Of a stretch of 64,000 bases of DNA, positions 1 through 8,637 are shown piece by piece. Within the stretch, counting starts at the first letter, position 1, and the number at the start of each line of letters is the position of its first letter. Made by a program: the position numbers and the translations under genes. This DNA is from Leuconostoc gelidum subsp. gelidum KCTC 3527 (lineage in GTDB: Bacteria; Bacillota; Bacilli; Lactobacillales; Lactobacillaceae). The notes below the pieces were generated by a model. That model saw nothing but the letters and a program-made list of their open reading frames with translations, was not told where the DNA came from and made no database searches. The DNA lies in contig NZ_AEMI01000002.1 in assembly GCF_000166715.1 (NCBI RefSeq), positions 62,001 through 126,000 on the forward strand. Direction: 5' to 3'.

Positions 1-1140
1 GCGTGCCGATGCTTCCGAATGTAAATTATGTCTGCGTGCTGTGGCACGTACCAAACTCGGATTAAAAATAGCACCCTCTAACACAATATTTTTCGTATTT
101 TCGTCAACTTCCGAATTTAATCCGCCCATAACACCAGCCAACATCAAAACCTCTTCATCCGTTGCAATGATAATGTCTTCACCAAAACGCAAATCACGTT
201 TTTGACCATCTAACGTCACTAACTCTTCATTTTTTTCAGCACGACGAACATGCAATTTTTGGCCGTTTAGTTTGTCTAAATCAAATGCGTGTAGCGGTTG
301 CCCATACATCAGCATCATATAATTAGTAATATCAACTACATTATTGATTGGGCGCATGCCAGCATTCCACAATCTTTTTTGCAGCCAAAGTGGCGAATCA
401 CCAATCTTGACGTGATTAACAACACGCACGGCATATTTAGACGCCAAGTTATCATCGTGAATCATGACAGATATTTGATCACTTGCAGGTGTTTCATATT
501 CTACTAAATCAAAATCCGGTATTGTCACTGACTGTTTAAGCATGGCTCCAAACTCATAAGCTGTCCCAATCATTGACAACATATCGGCACGATTTGGCGT
601 TAAATCAGTGTCCAAAACAGGCTCTGTCATGCCCAAAACGCTCATCGCATCATCACCAGGATTAACATGTTCACTATTATTAAATACATATATGCCCGTT
701 TCAAAATCTTTTGGTGCAATTTTACTGTCAAATCCTATTTCCTGCAAAGCCACCAACATGCCATTAGAATCTTCACCGCGAAGTTTGACAGGTTTTAACA
801 CGTTTAATTCACCTGTTTCACGATTAATAATGTGTGCCCCAACTTTTGCTAACACCACTAGTTGCCCTTCAGCAACATTTGGCGCCCCGGTAACTACTTT
901 AGTTAACGTCGATTCTCCAATATCTACTTGTGTTATGACCATATGATCTGAATCTGGATGTGGTATAACTGATACAACTCTTGCAACAACCAGTCCGTCT
1001 TGTTGTCTAGCTAAAGTCGTTACCTCAGAAATTTCGACACTTGTTCGTTCGACATGTTCTGCTAAATCTGCAACAGCATCAGCATTCAAATCAATGCTGT
1101 TATTTAAATATTCATTTAACCATTTCAAACTCGTTTTCAT
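1..1140 (-). CDS. pheT: Phenylalanyl-tRNA synthetase beta subunit, N-terminal part (cut by window edge)
   Basis: This is the beta chain of the alpha2-beta2 enzyme that charges tRNA-Phe. The reading frame is open from the ATG at 1140 to base 1, so the first 380 codons are present and the C-terminal half lies outside. The protein starts MKTSLKWLNEYLNNSIDLNA, typical of bacterial PheT, and continues into the tRNA-binding-like domain and the B3/B4 editing region. It begins 2 nt after the pheS stop, so the two are co-transcribed from the T-box leader. The truncation is only the window boundary. Confidence 0.95.
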   Translation of the reverse strand, partial: MKTSLKWLNEYLNNSIDLNADAVADLAEHVERTSVEISEVTTLARQQDGLVVARVVSVIPHPDSDHMVITQVDIGESTLTKVVTGAPNVAEGQLVVLAKVGAHIINRETGELNVLKPVKLRGEDSNGMLVALQEIGFDSKIAPKDFETGIYVFNNSEHVNPGDDAMSVLGMTEPVLDTDLTPNRADMLSMIGTAYEFGAMLKQSVTIPDFDLVEYETPASDQISVMIHDDNLASKYAVRVVNHVKIGDSPLWLQKRLWNAGMRPINNVVDITNYMMLMYGQPLHAFDLDKLNGQKLHVRRAEKNEELVTLDGQKRDLRFGEDIIIATDEEVLMLAGVMGGLNSEVDENTKNIVLEGAIFNPSLVRATARRHNLHSEASAR

Positions 1141-1142
1141 AC

Positions 1143-2192
1143 TTAATTACCCTTTCGATTGAATTGTGACAAAAAGCGGACATCATTTAAGTAGAATTGG
1201 CGAATATCATCAACACCATATTTCAACATGGCAAAGCGATCTGGTCCTAAACCAAAAGCAAACGCTGAGTATTTTTCTGGATCAATGCCGTCCATTCGTA
1301 ACACATTCGGATGCGTCATGCCAGCTCCTAGTACTTCAATCCATTCAATATCTTCTGGTTTCGTATCTGGTGTGACTTCATTCCATGACACATCTACTTC
1401 AACAGAAGGCTCTGTAAACGGAAAATAAGAAGGCCGCATACGAATTTGGTGTTTTTCGCCAAACAATTCCTGCATGATAGATAATAAAGTGCCCTTTAGA
1501 TCAGCCATCGTAATATTTTCGCCAACAACCATACCTTCAACCTGATGAAATTGATGTGAATGTGTCGCGTCATCTGTGTCTCGGCGATAGACTTTTCCTG
1601 GTGCAATCATTTTTAAAGGTCCTTTTGAAAAATCATGTTTTTCTAGAGAACGTGACTGCACAGGCGACGTTTGTGTTCGAAGCAATATTCCAGGTGTAAT
1701 ATAAAATGTGTCTTGCATATCACGCGCTGGATGATCTTTTGGCAAGTTTTCTCGTTCAAAATTATACTCATCTGTTTCAACTTCGGGTGAATCAACCGTA
1801 TCGTCAATGATTTCAAAGCCAAGTCCTAAAAAATGTTGCTCAATTTCATCAATAATTTGTTGTAAAACATGCGGTTGACCAACTTTATGGACACTGCCAG
1901 GCAAGGTGACATCTACCGTCTCTGAAGTTAATTGCGCATTTAATTTAGCAGCTTCCTCGGTTGCTTTTTTTTGAGCCAACATAGCCGTAATTGTTTGACG
2001 AACATCATTACCAATTTCACCAACTGTTTTACGCTCTGCCGGCAACACGTCTTTCATGCCTTTTAATAAAGCAGTTAGTTGACCTTTTTTACCTAACAAG
2101 CTCACTCGCAATGATTCAATATCTGCTCCTGTGGCATTAATACGTTCAACCGCTTCTGTTTTTAGTGTTGTTAGATCTTCAATTAAGCTCAT
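1143..2192 (-). CDS. pheS: Phenylalanyl-tRNA synthetase alpha subunit
   Basis: Catalytic alpha subunit of PheRS, which attaches phenylalanine to tRNA-Phe in the cytoplasm. The 349 residues match the usual bacterial length. An N-terminal coiled coil (about residues 1-85) is followed by the class II core, with the motif 2 region around [10 protein letters not shown] and motif 3 as [13 protein letters not shown] near the C-terminus. The ATG at 2192 has the ribosome site AAAGGATAT. Expression should follow uncharged tRNA-Phe through the upstream T-box, with pheT 2 nt downstream. Confidence 0.97.
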   Translation of the reverse strand: MSLIEDLTTLKTEAVERINATGADIESLRVSLLGKKGQLTALLKGMKDVLPAERKTVGEIGNDVRQTITAMLAQKKATEEAAKLNAQLTSETVDVTLPGSVHKVGQPHVLQQIIDEIEQHFLGLGFEIIDDTVDSPEVETDEYNFERENLPKDHPARDMQDTFYITPGILLRTQTSPVQSRSLEKHDFSKGPLKMIAPGKVYRRDTDDATHSHQFHQVEGMVVGENITMADLKGTLLSIMQELFGEKHQIRMRPSYFPFTEPSVEVDVSWNEVTPDTKPEDIEWIEVLGAGMTHPNVLRMDGIDPEKYSAFAFGLGPDRFAMLKYGVDDIRQFYLNDVRFLSQFNRKGN

Positions 2193-2220
2193 AAATATAT
2201 CCTTTCAATTCTGAATATAA

Positions 2221-2246
2221 GTTTATTTGCTTTTGAGCAAATAAAC
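2221..2246 (-). repeat. Perfect 10-bp hairpin between T-box terminator and pheS
   Basis: GTTTATTTGC and GCAAATAAAC pair perfectly around a 6-nt loop. The hairpin lies downstream of the T-box terminator and about 30 nt before the pheS start, so it is in the 5' end of the read-through mRNA. It has no T-run and is not a terminator. A role in mRNA stability or processing is only a guess. Confidence 0.55.
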
Positions 2247-2261
2247 ATTACCATCCCGCTA

Positions 2262-2500
2262 ATAAAAACGTCCCATGCTGTCTAAAAGACAACATGGGAC
2301 GTTAACTACCGTGGTACCACCCAAATTCCTGATTTGCACCAGCTTTAATGACTGTAACATGGCCAAACGTTGACGATTAAGTCAAACACTCCTGACTGAA
2401 ATTCGTTATATTCTCCACTATGATACTTTCACCGAAAATATATCACTCGCTTTTGTTAAGAATACAACTACTAGGTCATTCACCGTGCATTTAATTAAAA
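2262..2500 (-). promoter_or_regulatory. T-box leader of pheST with intrinsic terminator
   Basis: On the minus strand the conserved T-box GGGTGGTACCACGGTAG lies at about 2306-2322. It is followed at 2262-2301 by a terminator hairpin (CGTCCCATG paired with CATGGGACG) and a run of T. A TTC triplet in the upstream part, around 2397-2405, fits a Phe specifier codon. Known T-box mechanism: uncharged tRNA pairs with the specifier and the T-box bulge and favours antitermination. The 5' limit is approximate, and I did not fold the leader. Confidence 0.88.
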
Positions 2501-2580
2501 AAATAATCATTTCTATTTATAATTAATTATCATTGCGTTACGTCCAATTACAACATAACAAACCGCATACTATTAGTATA

Positions 2581-2949
2581 TCACGCAATACTATCCGTGT
2601 CGTTATTTTTTGTTTGCGTCACATTATTATATTTATCAGACCATTCGTGTACAGCCGCCATCATTGGTCTCATTGCTTCACCAGCTGGTGTTAGCTTGTA
2701 CTCAATTAAACTAGAATCTTCATAAGTCACCCGGTTTATCAAGTGTTCCGCTTCTAATTCTTTTAAGCGCTCAACTAATACGCGATCAGAACAAACTGGA
2801 ATAGCGCGTGAAATCTCTAAAAAACGTTTGGGACCGCTAATTAACAATGTTTCAATGATTAAACCATTCCACTTACGCCCAAGAATTTGAAAAGTACTAG
2901 TAAAATTCTGACAGAGTAAATCTTCTGTATGTTCTGCTAATTTTGTCAT
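2581..2949 (-). CDS. HxlR-family winged-helix transcriptional regulator
   Basis: A 122-residue DNA-binding protein of the HxlR (MarR-like winged helix) type. The family signature runs from LGRKWNGLIIETLL at about residue 25 through the recognition region (SRAIPVCSDRVLVERLKELE) to the wing, ending in LTPAGEAMRPMMAAVHEW. The start has the ribosome site GAGGAT. HxlR proteins often sense redox or electrophiles through an N-terminal cysteine, and a Cys is present at about residue 13. No obvious target gene is adjacent; it sits between the pheST leader and the fructokinase, read in the same direction. Confidence 0.88.
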   Translation of the reverse strand: MTKLAEHTEDLLCQNFTSTFQILGRKWNGLIIETLLISGPKRFLEISRAIPVCSDRVLVERLKELEAEHLINRVTYEDSSLIEYKLTPAGEAMRPMMAAVHEWSDKYNNVTQTKNNDTDSIA

Positions 2950-3018
2950 TTTTTATCCTCGAAATTATTATGTGTTAATAATAACATAGAATACCGTCAT
3001 TAACAAAAAGTAAGCAAA

Positions 3019-3885
3019 TTAAAGTAATGTTTTAGCGAGATAGAAGCAACCTAAAATACCAGCGTTGTCCCCATTTGCTACTGGGACAATATAATCATCT
3101 AAATCAGGCACTTCAAGATAGTCACTCATCTGTTCAGAGAAGCTTTCACGAATCAATGGGAACAAAATGTCTCGATGTGGGACACCCCCACCCAAAATAA
3201 TTTTTTCAGGGCGTAAAATCATCGTATAGTCCAATGCTGCCTGTGCAATATAGTAAGCTTCAATTTTCCAAGCAATATCATCGTCAGGAATTTCTTTAGC
3301 ACTGATTCCCCAACGTTCTTCAATTGCTGGTCCAGCAGCCAATCCTTCCAAACAGTTATCACCATGGAATGGGCAATGCCCTGCATACTTATCTTCTGGA
3401 TGTTTTTGTAAGAAAATATGTCCAGCTTCTGGATGCCCATAGCCACTTAGAAGATGCCCATTTGAAACAATACCAGCACCAATGCCTGTACCAACAGTCA
3501 AATAAACCATATTTTGGACATCTTTTGCTGCACCTGTTTCAAATTCAGCCCAACCAGCACCATTAACATCAGTCGTCCAAAAGAAGGGAATATCACGCCA
3601 TGCTTTCATACGACCAAGAAAATCATAACCTGACCAGCCACGCTTTGGTGTGTCTAACACATAACCATATGTTTGTGATCCTTTAACAATATCAATAGGT
3701 CCAAATGCTGCAATCCCAATTGCATCGATATTCTCAAATTTATCAAAAAATGCAATCACTTGATCTAATGTTTTCTCACCATCTAGTGTTGGAAACGCAG
3801 TGCGTTCAACAACGTTATAATTCTCATCAGCAACAGCAACAACAAACTTTGTGCCACCTGCTTCAATTGCTCCTAATAATCCCAT
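3019..3885 (-). CDS. scrK: ROK-family fructokinase
   Basis: Phosphorylates fructose to fructose 6-phosphate with ATP, feeding the phosphoketolase pathway. The 288 residues match ROK fructokinases. The ATP motif GGTKF is at residues 10-14, the catalytic Asp is in TTDVNGAG (about D106), and the ROK zinc motif is H156-C171-H174-C178 followed by GLAAGPAIEERWG. The ATG at 3885 has the ribosome site GAGGAAAAG. The gene stands alone, with cre-like and LacI-type operator sequences 160-220 bp upstream. One of these is shared with the control region of mannitol dehydrogenase and its LacI regulator, which suggests joint control of fructose use. Confidence 0.93.
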   Translation of the reverse strand: MGLLGAIEAGGTKFVVAVADENYNVVERTAFPTLDGEKTLDQVIAFFDKFENIDAIGIAAFGPIDIVKGSQTYGYVLDTPKRGWSGYDFLGRMKAWRDIPFFWTTDVNGAGWAEFETGAAKDVQNMVYLTVGTGIGAGIVSNGHLLSGYGHPEAGHIFLQKHPEDKYAGHCPFHGDNCLEGLAAGPAIEERWGISAKEIPDDDIAWKIEAYYIAQAALDYTMILRPEKIILGGGVPHRDILFPLIRESFSEQMSDYLEVPDLDDYIVPVANGDNAGILGCFYLAKTLL

Positions 3886-4042
3886 GATTTTTCTCTTTTC
3901 CTCTGCACTTTTCCAAATTCACATGGCATTTAACTATCGTCGCCACTTATTCGACTAAAGTTAAAACACCGCTAACTAAATGACGATGTGAACTTATATC
4001 GCTTTATTTTGAATTAACATGTAAATTTTACTTTTAAAACAT

Positions 4043-4060
4043 ATATAAAGCGCTTACATA
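4043..4060 (-). promoter_or_regulatory. cre-like palindrome upstream of fructokinase
   Basis: On the minus strand this reads TATGTAAGCGCTTTATAT, close to the CcpA cre consensus TGWAANCGNTNWCA. It lies in the 370-bp region between the VOC gene and scrK, about 160 bp before the scrK start. Carbon catabolite control of scrK is inferred, not shown. Confidence 0.5.
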
Positions 4061-4066
4061 TCTAGT

Positions 4067-4103
4067 TTAATCGATTTGAACACTGTATGTCAAGCGCTCA
4101 ACA
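4067..4103. promoter_or_regulatory. Candidate LacI-type operators of scrK
   Basis: Two elements sit side by side. TTAATCGATTTGAA (4067-4080) matches TTAACCGATTTAAA at 6537-6550 in 12 of 14 positions. TGTCAAGCGCTCAACA (4088-4103) shares TGTCAAGCG with 6528-6536. Both have the central CG expected of LacI-family operators. The second pair lies in front of the LacI-type gene at 6651, so I infer that this regulator controls scrK as well as its own divergent region. Confidence 0.5.
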
Positions 4104-4191
4104 GCATTTTTTATGAACTTTATGCTAACCCTTTAATTTACAGTTGACCATTTTTTCTATAAGCTGCTAAAACAAAATCACAGCAAGTAAA

Positions 4192-4241
4192 AAACCTCTT
4201 TAGACAACACACCAAAACGCAATGTGTTATCTAAAGAGGTT
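4192..4241 (-). terminator. Terminator after the VOC gene
   Basis: A long inverted repeat (AACCTCTTTAGA paired with TCTAAAGAGGTT, extended by AACACA and TGTGTT) is followed on the minus strand by TTTTTT. It lies 15 nt beyond the VOC stop codon. Confidence 0.85.
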
Positions 4242-4255
4242 CATTTCACAATCTA

Positions 4256-4639
4256 TTACTTAACAATCTCACAAAATTCAACAATAACAGCATCTGGGCC
4301 TTCTATGTTAAAGAATTTAATACCTTTTTCCCAAAAAGCTAAGTGTTGTACTTCAGTATCAATCAACTTAAAACCTTCTGCTTTTGCTGCAACAAATGCT
4401 TTATCAGCGTTTGTTGTATCCATAGAAATATGATTAATGGCGCCTGGCTTGCCAGCAACTTCATCTTGTTGCCATGTTTCAATCACTAGATTGTCACGTT
4501 GCATAAAGATAACATTACCTACTGGAAAATCACCAGCCTTTTTAAAACCTAATTTTGTCCAAAAGCTCTCAGCAATTTCTAAGTTTTTTGTTGGGATACC
4601 AATATGTTGTACACCTGAATAATAATCTGAAAATGACAT
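4256..4639 (-). CDS. VOC-superfamily (glyoxalase/bleomycin-resistance-like) protein
   Basis: A 127-residue single-domain metalloenzyme-fold protein with the beta-alpha-beta-beta-beta pattern of the vicinal oxygen chelate superfamily. It starts with VQHIGIPTKNLEIAESFWTKLGF and ends with a GPDAVIVEFCEI strand. Candidate metal ligands are H12 or H13, a central Glu or His (NHISMDTT), and the Glu in IVEFCE. The fold does not tell the substrate: lactoylglutathione lyase, a dioxygenase or an antibiotic-binding role are all possible. It is monocistronic with its own terminator. Confidence 0.8.
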   Translation of the reverse strand: MSFSDYYSGVQHIGIPTKNLEIAESFWTKLGFKKAGDFPVGNVIFMQRDNLVIETWQQDEVAGKPGAINHISMDTTNADKAFVAAKAEGFKLIDTEVQHLAFWEKGIKFFNIEGPDAVIVEFCEIVK

Positions 4640-4701
4640 GTGACACTCCTCCTATAATTTACGTTCATAGAGGCTGAATATTGTTAGTCTCCACTCTTTA
4701 A

Positions 4702-5436
4702 TCAAATACCTTGATGCTTTAGCCTAGGAAATACAAATCTGTCTCCCAAACCCGTTATACCACCCTGAAATAGGAAAGCAAATATTGTTCCTAACCCATA
4801 ATTTGAAAAGTCAGGTAGCATAAAGATAGCAATAATACCAATGATTGTGGGCGGAATATAAGATGCCCACATAGCTTTTGCTGCAGAGCCCTTAAAATAT
4901 TTAAATCGTAGAATCTGCATCAAATCGTCTGCTGGATGCAATATCAAATTAACACGTTGATAAATTGATATTGCCAATGCAATCATAATGACACCAATAA
5001 AATTCAAAGCAGTATAACCTATCGTCATAGCAACACTATGTGCATCTGGTAGTACTCTTGAAAACATATCAGCAAAAAAACTAATTAATAGTGAGAAAGG
5101 CACCATGAAAGCAACATTCCCAACAAATTTGCGCCAATTAAAGTGGCCTTGCAAAAAAACATTTAAAATAGCTGTCAATACACCTACAACAAAGAATATC
5201 CAACCTAAACTGGCACTATTCCCACCAAAAGCTGCTTTATTGAATCCTGCCTGTGCAGCAGTCCAATACGCTGACCCTAAAAAAGTTGGATGAATTTTTT
5301 GACTGGTAACAACTGTTAGAACATTACCAGCCGCGTTGATTATCAAAGAAAAGATAAAATATGATAAGGAAGCGCCAATCGTAAGCGTACGACCTGAATT
5401 ACTGGTCGCTTTAATTGTTACGTTTTTAGCGGTCAT
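4702..5436 (-). CDS. YczE/YitT-like integral membrane protein
   Basis: A 244-residue hydrophobic protein with about five or six membrane segments, resembling the YczE/YyaS/YitT group of uncharacterised membrane proteins. I place the start at the ATG at 5436, 4 nt after the mannitol dehydrogenase stop and behind GGAGAAGAGG. The upstream TTG in frame lies inside the dehydrogenase gene and has no independent support. The tight coupling implies co-expression with fructose reduction. A role in fructose, mannitol or proton movement is conceivable, but no transport signature is visible. Confidence 0.75.
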   Translation of the reverse strand: MTAKNVTIKATSNSGRTLTIGASLSYFIFSLIINAAGNVLTVVTSQKIHPTFLGSAYWTAAQAGFNKAAFGGNSASLGWIFFVVGVLTAILNVFLQGHFNWRKFVGNVAFMVPFSLLISFFADMFSRVLPDAHSVAMTIGYTALNFIGVIMIALAISIYQRVNLILHPADDLMQILRFKYFKGSAAKAMWASYIPPTIIGIIAIFMLPDFSNYGLGTIFAFLFQGGITGLGDRFVFPRLKHQGI

Positions 5437-5440
5437 ATTT

Positions 5441-6457
5441 TTATGCCTCTTCTCCGCCAACCTTCACAACAGCTTTTGAAACAACGCCAAGCTTACCGTT
5501 CACGAAGTCATCAACAGTCTTGTAATCTAATTCATGAGACATAAGAGATTCTACATCCAATTTTCCAGATGATAACAAAGCTAATGAATCTTCAAACGCA
5601 TTTGGATTGATAAATGATCCTTGAATTGTCAATTGCTTTTGGAAAATTTCATAAGTATTCATTTCAAATTTAGCATCAGGTCCACCAACACCAAACATCA
5701 AAACTTGTCCACCACGCGCGGCTGCTTCAATAGCGGCTTCTTGTGTTTGTGGCATACCAACAGCTTCAATGACAACATCATATTCTGCGTCAGGAATCTT
5801 GTCACCCTTCATTGTGTTATATATGTTTTTAGCACCGAACTTTTCTTTGTTCATCGCAAGTTTTTCATCAACAATACCAGCCAAGTCAACTTGGTGAATA
5901 CCATATGCTTGCAAAAGTTGAACAAATAATTCACCCATGAAGCCATCACCAATAACCAAAGCTTTTTGGTAAGGCGTTACTTTGAGCAATTGAATACCAT
6001 GAACAGCACATGAGATAGGTTCAACAACTGCTGCTGACTTCAATGACACATTATCAGGAATTGGATAAACGACTGAGGCTGGTGCTGTGAAATATTCTTC
6101 AAAGCCACCATCACGTGTGACACCAACAGCTGATAAGTTTTCGCATAATTCTGGACGTCCTGTACGGCAGAATTTGCATTGTCCACAATAAATGTTAGGG
6201 TCTACTGTGACGCGGTCACCAACTTTAACATTTGTAACTGCTGATCCAATTTCAGCAACAACACCTGAATTTTCGTGTCCCAAAACAATAGGCGGTACAG
6301 CAGGTGCTGAACCAGGCAAACCAGCATACAAAGCATGATCTGTGCCACAGATACCTGCAAATGCTGTATGGATTTTAACCTCGTTTGGTTTTACTTCTGG
6401 TTGTTGAAGATCTTGTAACTCTAATGATTTGATGCCTGTTAGTACCAATGCTTCCAT
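5441..6457 (-). CDS. mtlK: NADH-dependent mannitol 2-dehydrogenase
   Basis: Reduces fructose to mannitol while oxidising NADH. Heterofermentative Leuconostoc use it to regenerate NAD with fructose as electron acceptor. The 338 residues are a zinc-dependent medium-chain dehydrogenase. Catalytic zinc ligands are C37, H61 and E62 (GHEN); the structural zinc site is C91, C94, C97 and C105; the Rossmann motif is VIGDGFMGELF at about 168. Length and sequence agree with my memory of the Leuconostoc mannitol dehydrogenase. It is divergent from the LacI-type gene and 4 nt upstream of a membrane protein gene. Confidence 0.93.
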   Translation of the reverse strand: MEALVLTGIKSLELQDLQQPEVKPNEVKIHTAFAGICGTDHALYAGLPGSAPAVPPIVLGHENSGVVAEIGSAVTNVKVGDRVTVDPNIYCGQCKFCRTGRPELCENLSAVGVTRDGGFEEYFTAPASVVYPIPDNVSLKSAAVVEPISCAVHGIQLLKVTPYQKALVIGDGFMGELFVQLLQAYGIHQVDLAGIVDEKLAMNKEKFGAKNIYNTMKGDKIPDAEYDVVIEAVGMPQTQEAAIEAAARGGQVLMFGVGGPDAKFEMNTYEIFQKQLTIQGSFINPNAFEDSLALLSSGKLDVESLMSHELDYKTVDDFVNGKLGVVSKAVVKVGGEEA

Positions 6458-6527
6458 GATAATTCTCCTTTTTCCATTTGTGATTACTGTAACTTACATG
6501 GACAATAATAAACCTTACATTTTTATT

Positions 6528-6550
6528 TGTCAAGCGTTAACCGATTTAAA
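6528..6550. promoter_or_regulatory. Candidate LacI-type operator between mtlK and its regulator
   Basis: TGTCAAGCG runs directly into TTAACCGATTTAAA here. The second element recurs at 12 of 14 bases at 4067-4080 before scrK, and the first recurs at 4088-4096. The site sits about 70 bp before the mtlK start and 100 bp before the regulator, as expected for joint control of the divergent pair. Confidence 0.5.
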
Positions 6551-6650
6551 ATATACTAAAAAATACGTTGAAAAACAGTGTATAATAGGCTGTATAAACA
6601 CAAAAATGAAAATGAAGAGAATATTCTCTTTGCCCTTGGAGGCCTATAAA

Positions 6651-7619
6651 ATGGTTGCAAAATTAAATGACGTCGCTGAACTAGCTGGCGTTTCTGTTAC
6701 AACAGTATCCCGTGTTATTAACAATTATGGTTCTCTTAGCAAAAAAACAATTGATAAAGTTCATGCTGCAATGCGTGAATTACGCTATCAACCGAATGCG
6801 ATGGCACGTTCACTTCAAGGCAAATCATCACAATTTATCGGACTAATTTTTCCAAATATTCAAAACCCCTTTTTTACAGCCTTAACGAATGAGATCGAGC
6901 AACTTTTGTTTGAAAAGGGCTACAAAGTTATTATTGCTACAAGTGCTAATAACATTGAAAAAGAGCAACAATATCTCCAAATGTTAGCCGCAAACCAAGT
7001 TGAAGGCATTATCACATCCTCACATAATCTTGACATTGCAACCTATAAAGATACTTTCTTACCAATCGTGTCATATGATCGTTATTTGTCAGACAATATT
7101 CCAATCGTATCTGAAGACAATTACCGTGGTGGCTATCTACTCGGTGAGTATCTTGTATCAAAGGGTGCTAAAAAATTACTCATGTTGTCTGATGACGATC
7201 ACTCTAATTCACCAACCACCAAACGCTATCAAGGCTTTGCAGATGCTGTGAGTGAACATAGTCATTTAGCAACTCAAAATCGTAATTCCACCACTATTTC
7301 AACAAAAGATGATATTAAAATGATTGTCAATTATGTGATTGCCGAAAGTATTGATGGTATATTTGCCTATAATGATATTATGGCTATTCAATTGCAAAAT
7401 GCTCTGAGAGATGCAAAGATTCGTGTCCCAGAAGATGTTATTGTCGTTGGTTATGATGGTTCGCCAATTGTGCAATTACTTCACCCAGACTTACCTACAA
7501 TTATTCAACCAATCCGACAAGCAGCCCAACGTCTAATTGATACCTTATTTCATGAAATTGATAACCAAGTATCTACCGAATTTAGTATGTTACCTGTGAC
7601 ATTATATGTACCAAAATAA
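6651..7619 (+). CDS. LacI-family sugar regulator (ScrR-like)
   Basis: A 322-residue repressor. The N-terminal helix-turn-helix is KLNDVAELAGVSVTTVSRVINNYGSLS, followed by the hinge around QPNAMARSLQG and a periplasmic-binding-protein-like sensor domain to the C-terminus. The ATG at 6651 is chosen because it has GGAGG 12 nt upstream and the helix-turn-helix follows at once; the longer frame from 6429 lies in the promoter region. It is divergent from mannitol dehydrogenase and most resembles sucrose/fructose regulators of the ScrR group. The shared operator-like sequences point to scrK and mtlK as targets. Confidence 0.9.
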   Translation: MVAKLNDVAELAGVSVTTVSRVINNYGSLSKKTIDKVHAAMRELRYQPNAMARSLQGKSSQFIGLIFPNIQNPFFTALTNEIEQLLFEKGYKVIIATSANNIEKEQQYLQMLAANQVEGIITSSHNLDIATYKDTFLPIVSYDRYLSDNIPIVSEDNYRGGYLLGEYLVSKGAKKLLMLSDDDHSNSPTTKRYQGFADAVSEHSHLATQNRNSTTISTKDDIKMIVNYVIAESIDGIFAYNDIMAIQLQNALRDAKIRVPEDVIVVGYDGSPIVQLLHPDLPTIIQPIRQAAQRLIDTLFHEIDNQVSTEFSMLPVTLYVPK

Positions 7620-7620
7620 A

Positions 7621-7677
7621 AGCATAAAGCGGCAGACAGAGATTATAATAATCTCTGTCTGCCGCTTTATGCTTTTT
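7621..7677. terminator. Strong bidirectional terminator
   Basis: AGCATAAAGCGGCAGACAGA pairs with its complement to give a stem of about 24 bp. There are T-runs on the plus side, and the convergent dehydrogenase gene ends inside it. It serves both the LacI-type gene and the 2-hydroxyacid dehydrogenase. Confidence 0.92.
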
Positions 7678-8593
7678 AATTCACTTGATAACGTGGTGCT
7701 TGACCATTTAGTACACGGACAACTTCTTCTGCCGCAGTTAATCCAACTGTATCAAAAGCTTCACGTGATTTTGCTGCAACATGTGGTGTAACAAAAACAT
7801 TAGGCAAAGACAGTAGTTCATTATCTTCACTAATTGGTTCAACAGCTACGACATCTAAACCAGCACCAGCAATTTCTCCAGACTTCAGCGCATTAATCAG
7901 CGCTTGTTCATCAATGACTGTCCCTCGACCAATGTTGACTAATACCGCATTTGATTTCATTTTCTTAAAAACGGCCATATCAATCATATTGTTGGTTTCA
8001 GATGTTGCGGGTAGTGCCAGTACCACAAAATCCGATTGCGTATAAATCTCTTCAAGGGAAGCCATACGGCCATTTTTAACCACTTTATTATGCCGAGCGT
8101 ATGCCAATACTTTAACATTAAAACCTGTTAACAATTGATCAATTTTTTGACCTATTGCACCAAATCCGATTATCCCAATAGTTTTATTCGTAACTTCCTG
8201 ACCTATTTGTATGTTGTTAACATCTTCAGTAATACTCAGACGTTGTTGATAAAATGAACGTCCAGCCATTAGCATATGCATAACAGCAGTTTCAGCTACA
8301 GCCGTTGCGTTTGCTCCCGGTGTATTTGTCACAATAATACCATGTGCATCGGCATCATCTAAATTCACATTATCATAGCCAACACCATAACGCGCAATTA
8401 CCTTCAGCTTTGGCATTTGAGACAATATTTTTTCTGACACAGGATGCATCATTAAGATCATGCCATCAGCATCTGAGTGTGCAATCAAGTCATTATCATC
8501 ATTTTGTTTATTTGAAATAACTTCAAGATCATTTGCTTTTAAGTAAGTAATAGCCGTCTCTGCAATTTCATCAAATACTAATACTTTTTTCAT
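7676..8593 (-). CDS. D-isomer-specific 2-hydroxyacid dehydrogenase
   Basis: An NAD-dependent oxidoreductase of 305 residues from the phosphoglycerate/glycerate/lactate dehydrogenase family. The Rossmann motif is IGIIGFGAIGQKI at about 140. The catalytic Arg is in NIGRGTVIDEQ, the Glu in VVAVEPIS and the His in VTPHVAA, so the active site is complete. The N-terminal part (YLKANDLEVI, RYGVGYDNVNLDDA) is more like phosphoglycerate or hydroxypyruvate reductases than D-lactate dehydrogenase. The substrate cannot be fixed from sequence. The start has GGGAGATAG. Confidence 0.88.
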   Translation of the reverse strand: MKKVLVFDEIAETAITYLKANDLEVISNKQNDDNDLIAHSDADGMILMMHPVSEKILSQMPKLKVIARYGVGYDNVNLDDADAHGIIVTNTPGANATAVAETAVMHMLMAGRSFYQQRLSITEDVNNIQIGQEVTNKTIGIIGFGAIGQKIDQLLTGFNVKVLAYARHNKVVKNGRMASLEEIYTQSDFVVLALPATSETNNMIDMAVFKKMKSNAVLVNIGRGTVIDEQALINALKSGEIAGAGLDVVAVEPISEDNELLSLPNVFVTPHVAAKSREAFDTVGLTAAEEVVRVLNGQAPRYQVN

Positions 8594-8637
8594 ACTATCT
8601 CCCTTAATATTCTAAATAATTTCTCACATGTTGCCAA

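Noticed and set aside
1-2192. Plus-strand frames opposite pheT and pheS
   Set aside because: They are antisense shadows without ribosome sites or recognisable motifs.
6429-6650. Extension of the LacI-type gene to an upstream ATG
   Set aside because: It covers the divergent promoter and the operator-like sites. The helix-turn-helix begins right after the ATG at 6651, which has GGAGG.
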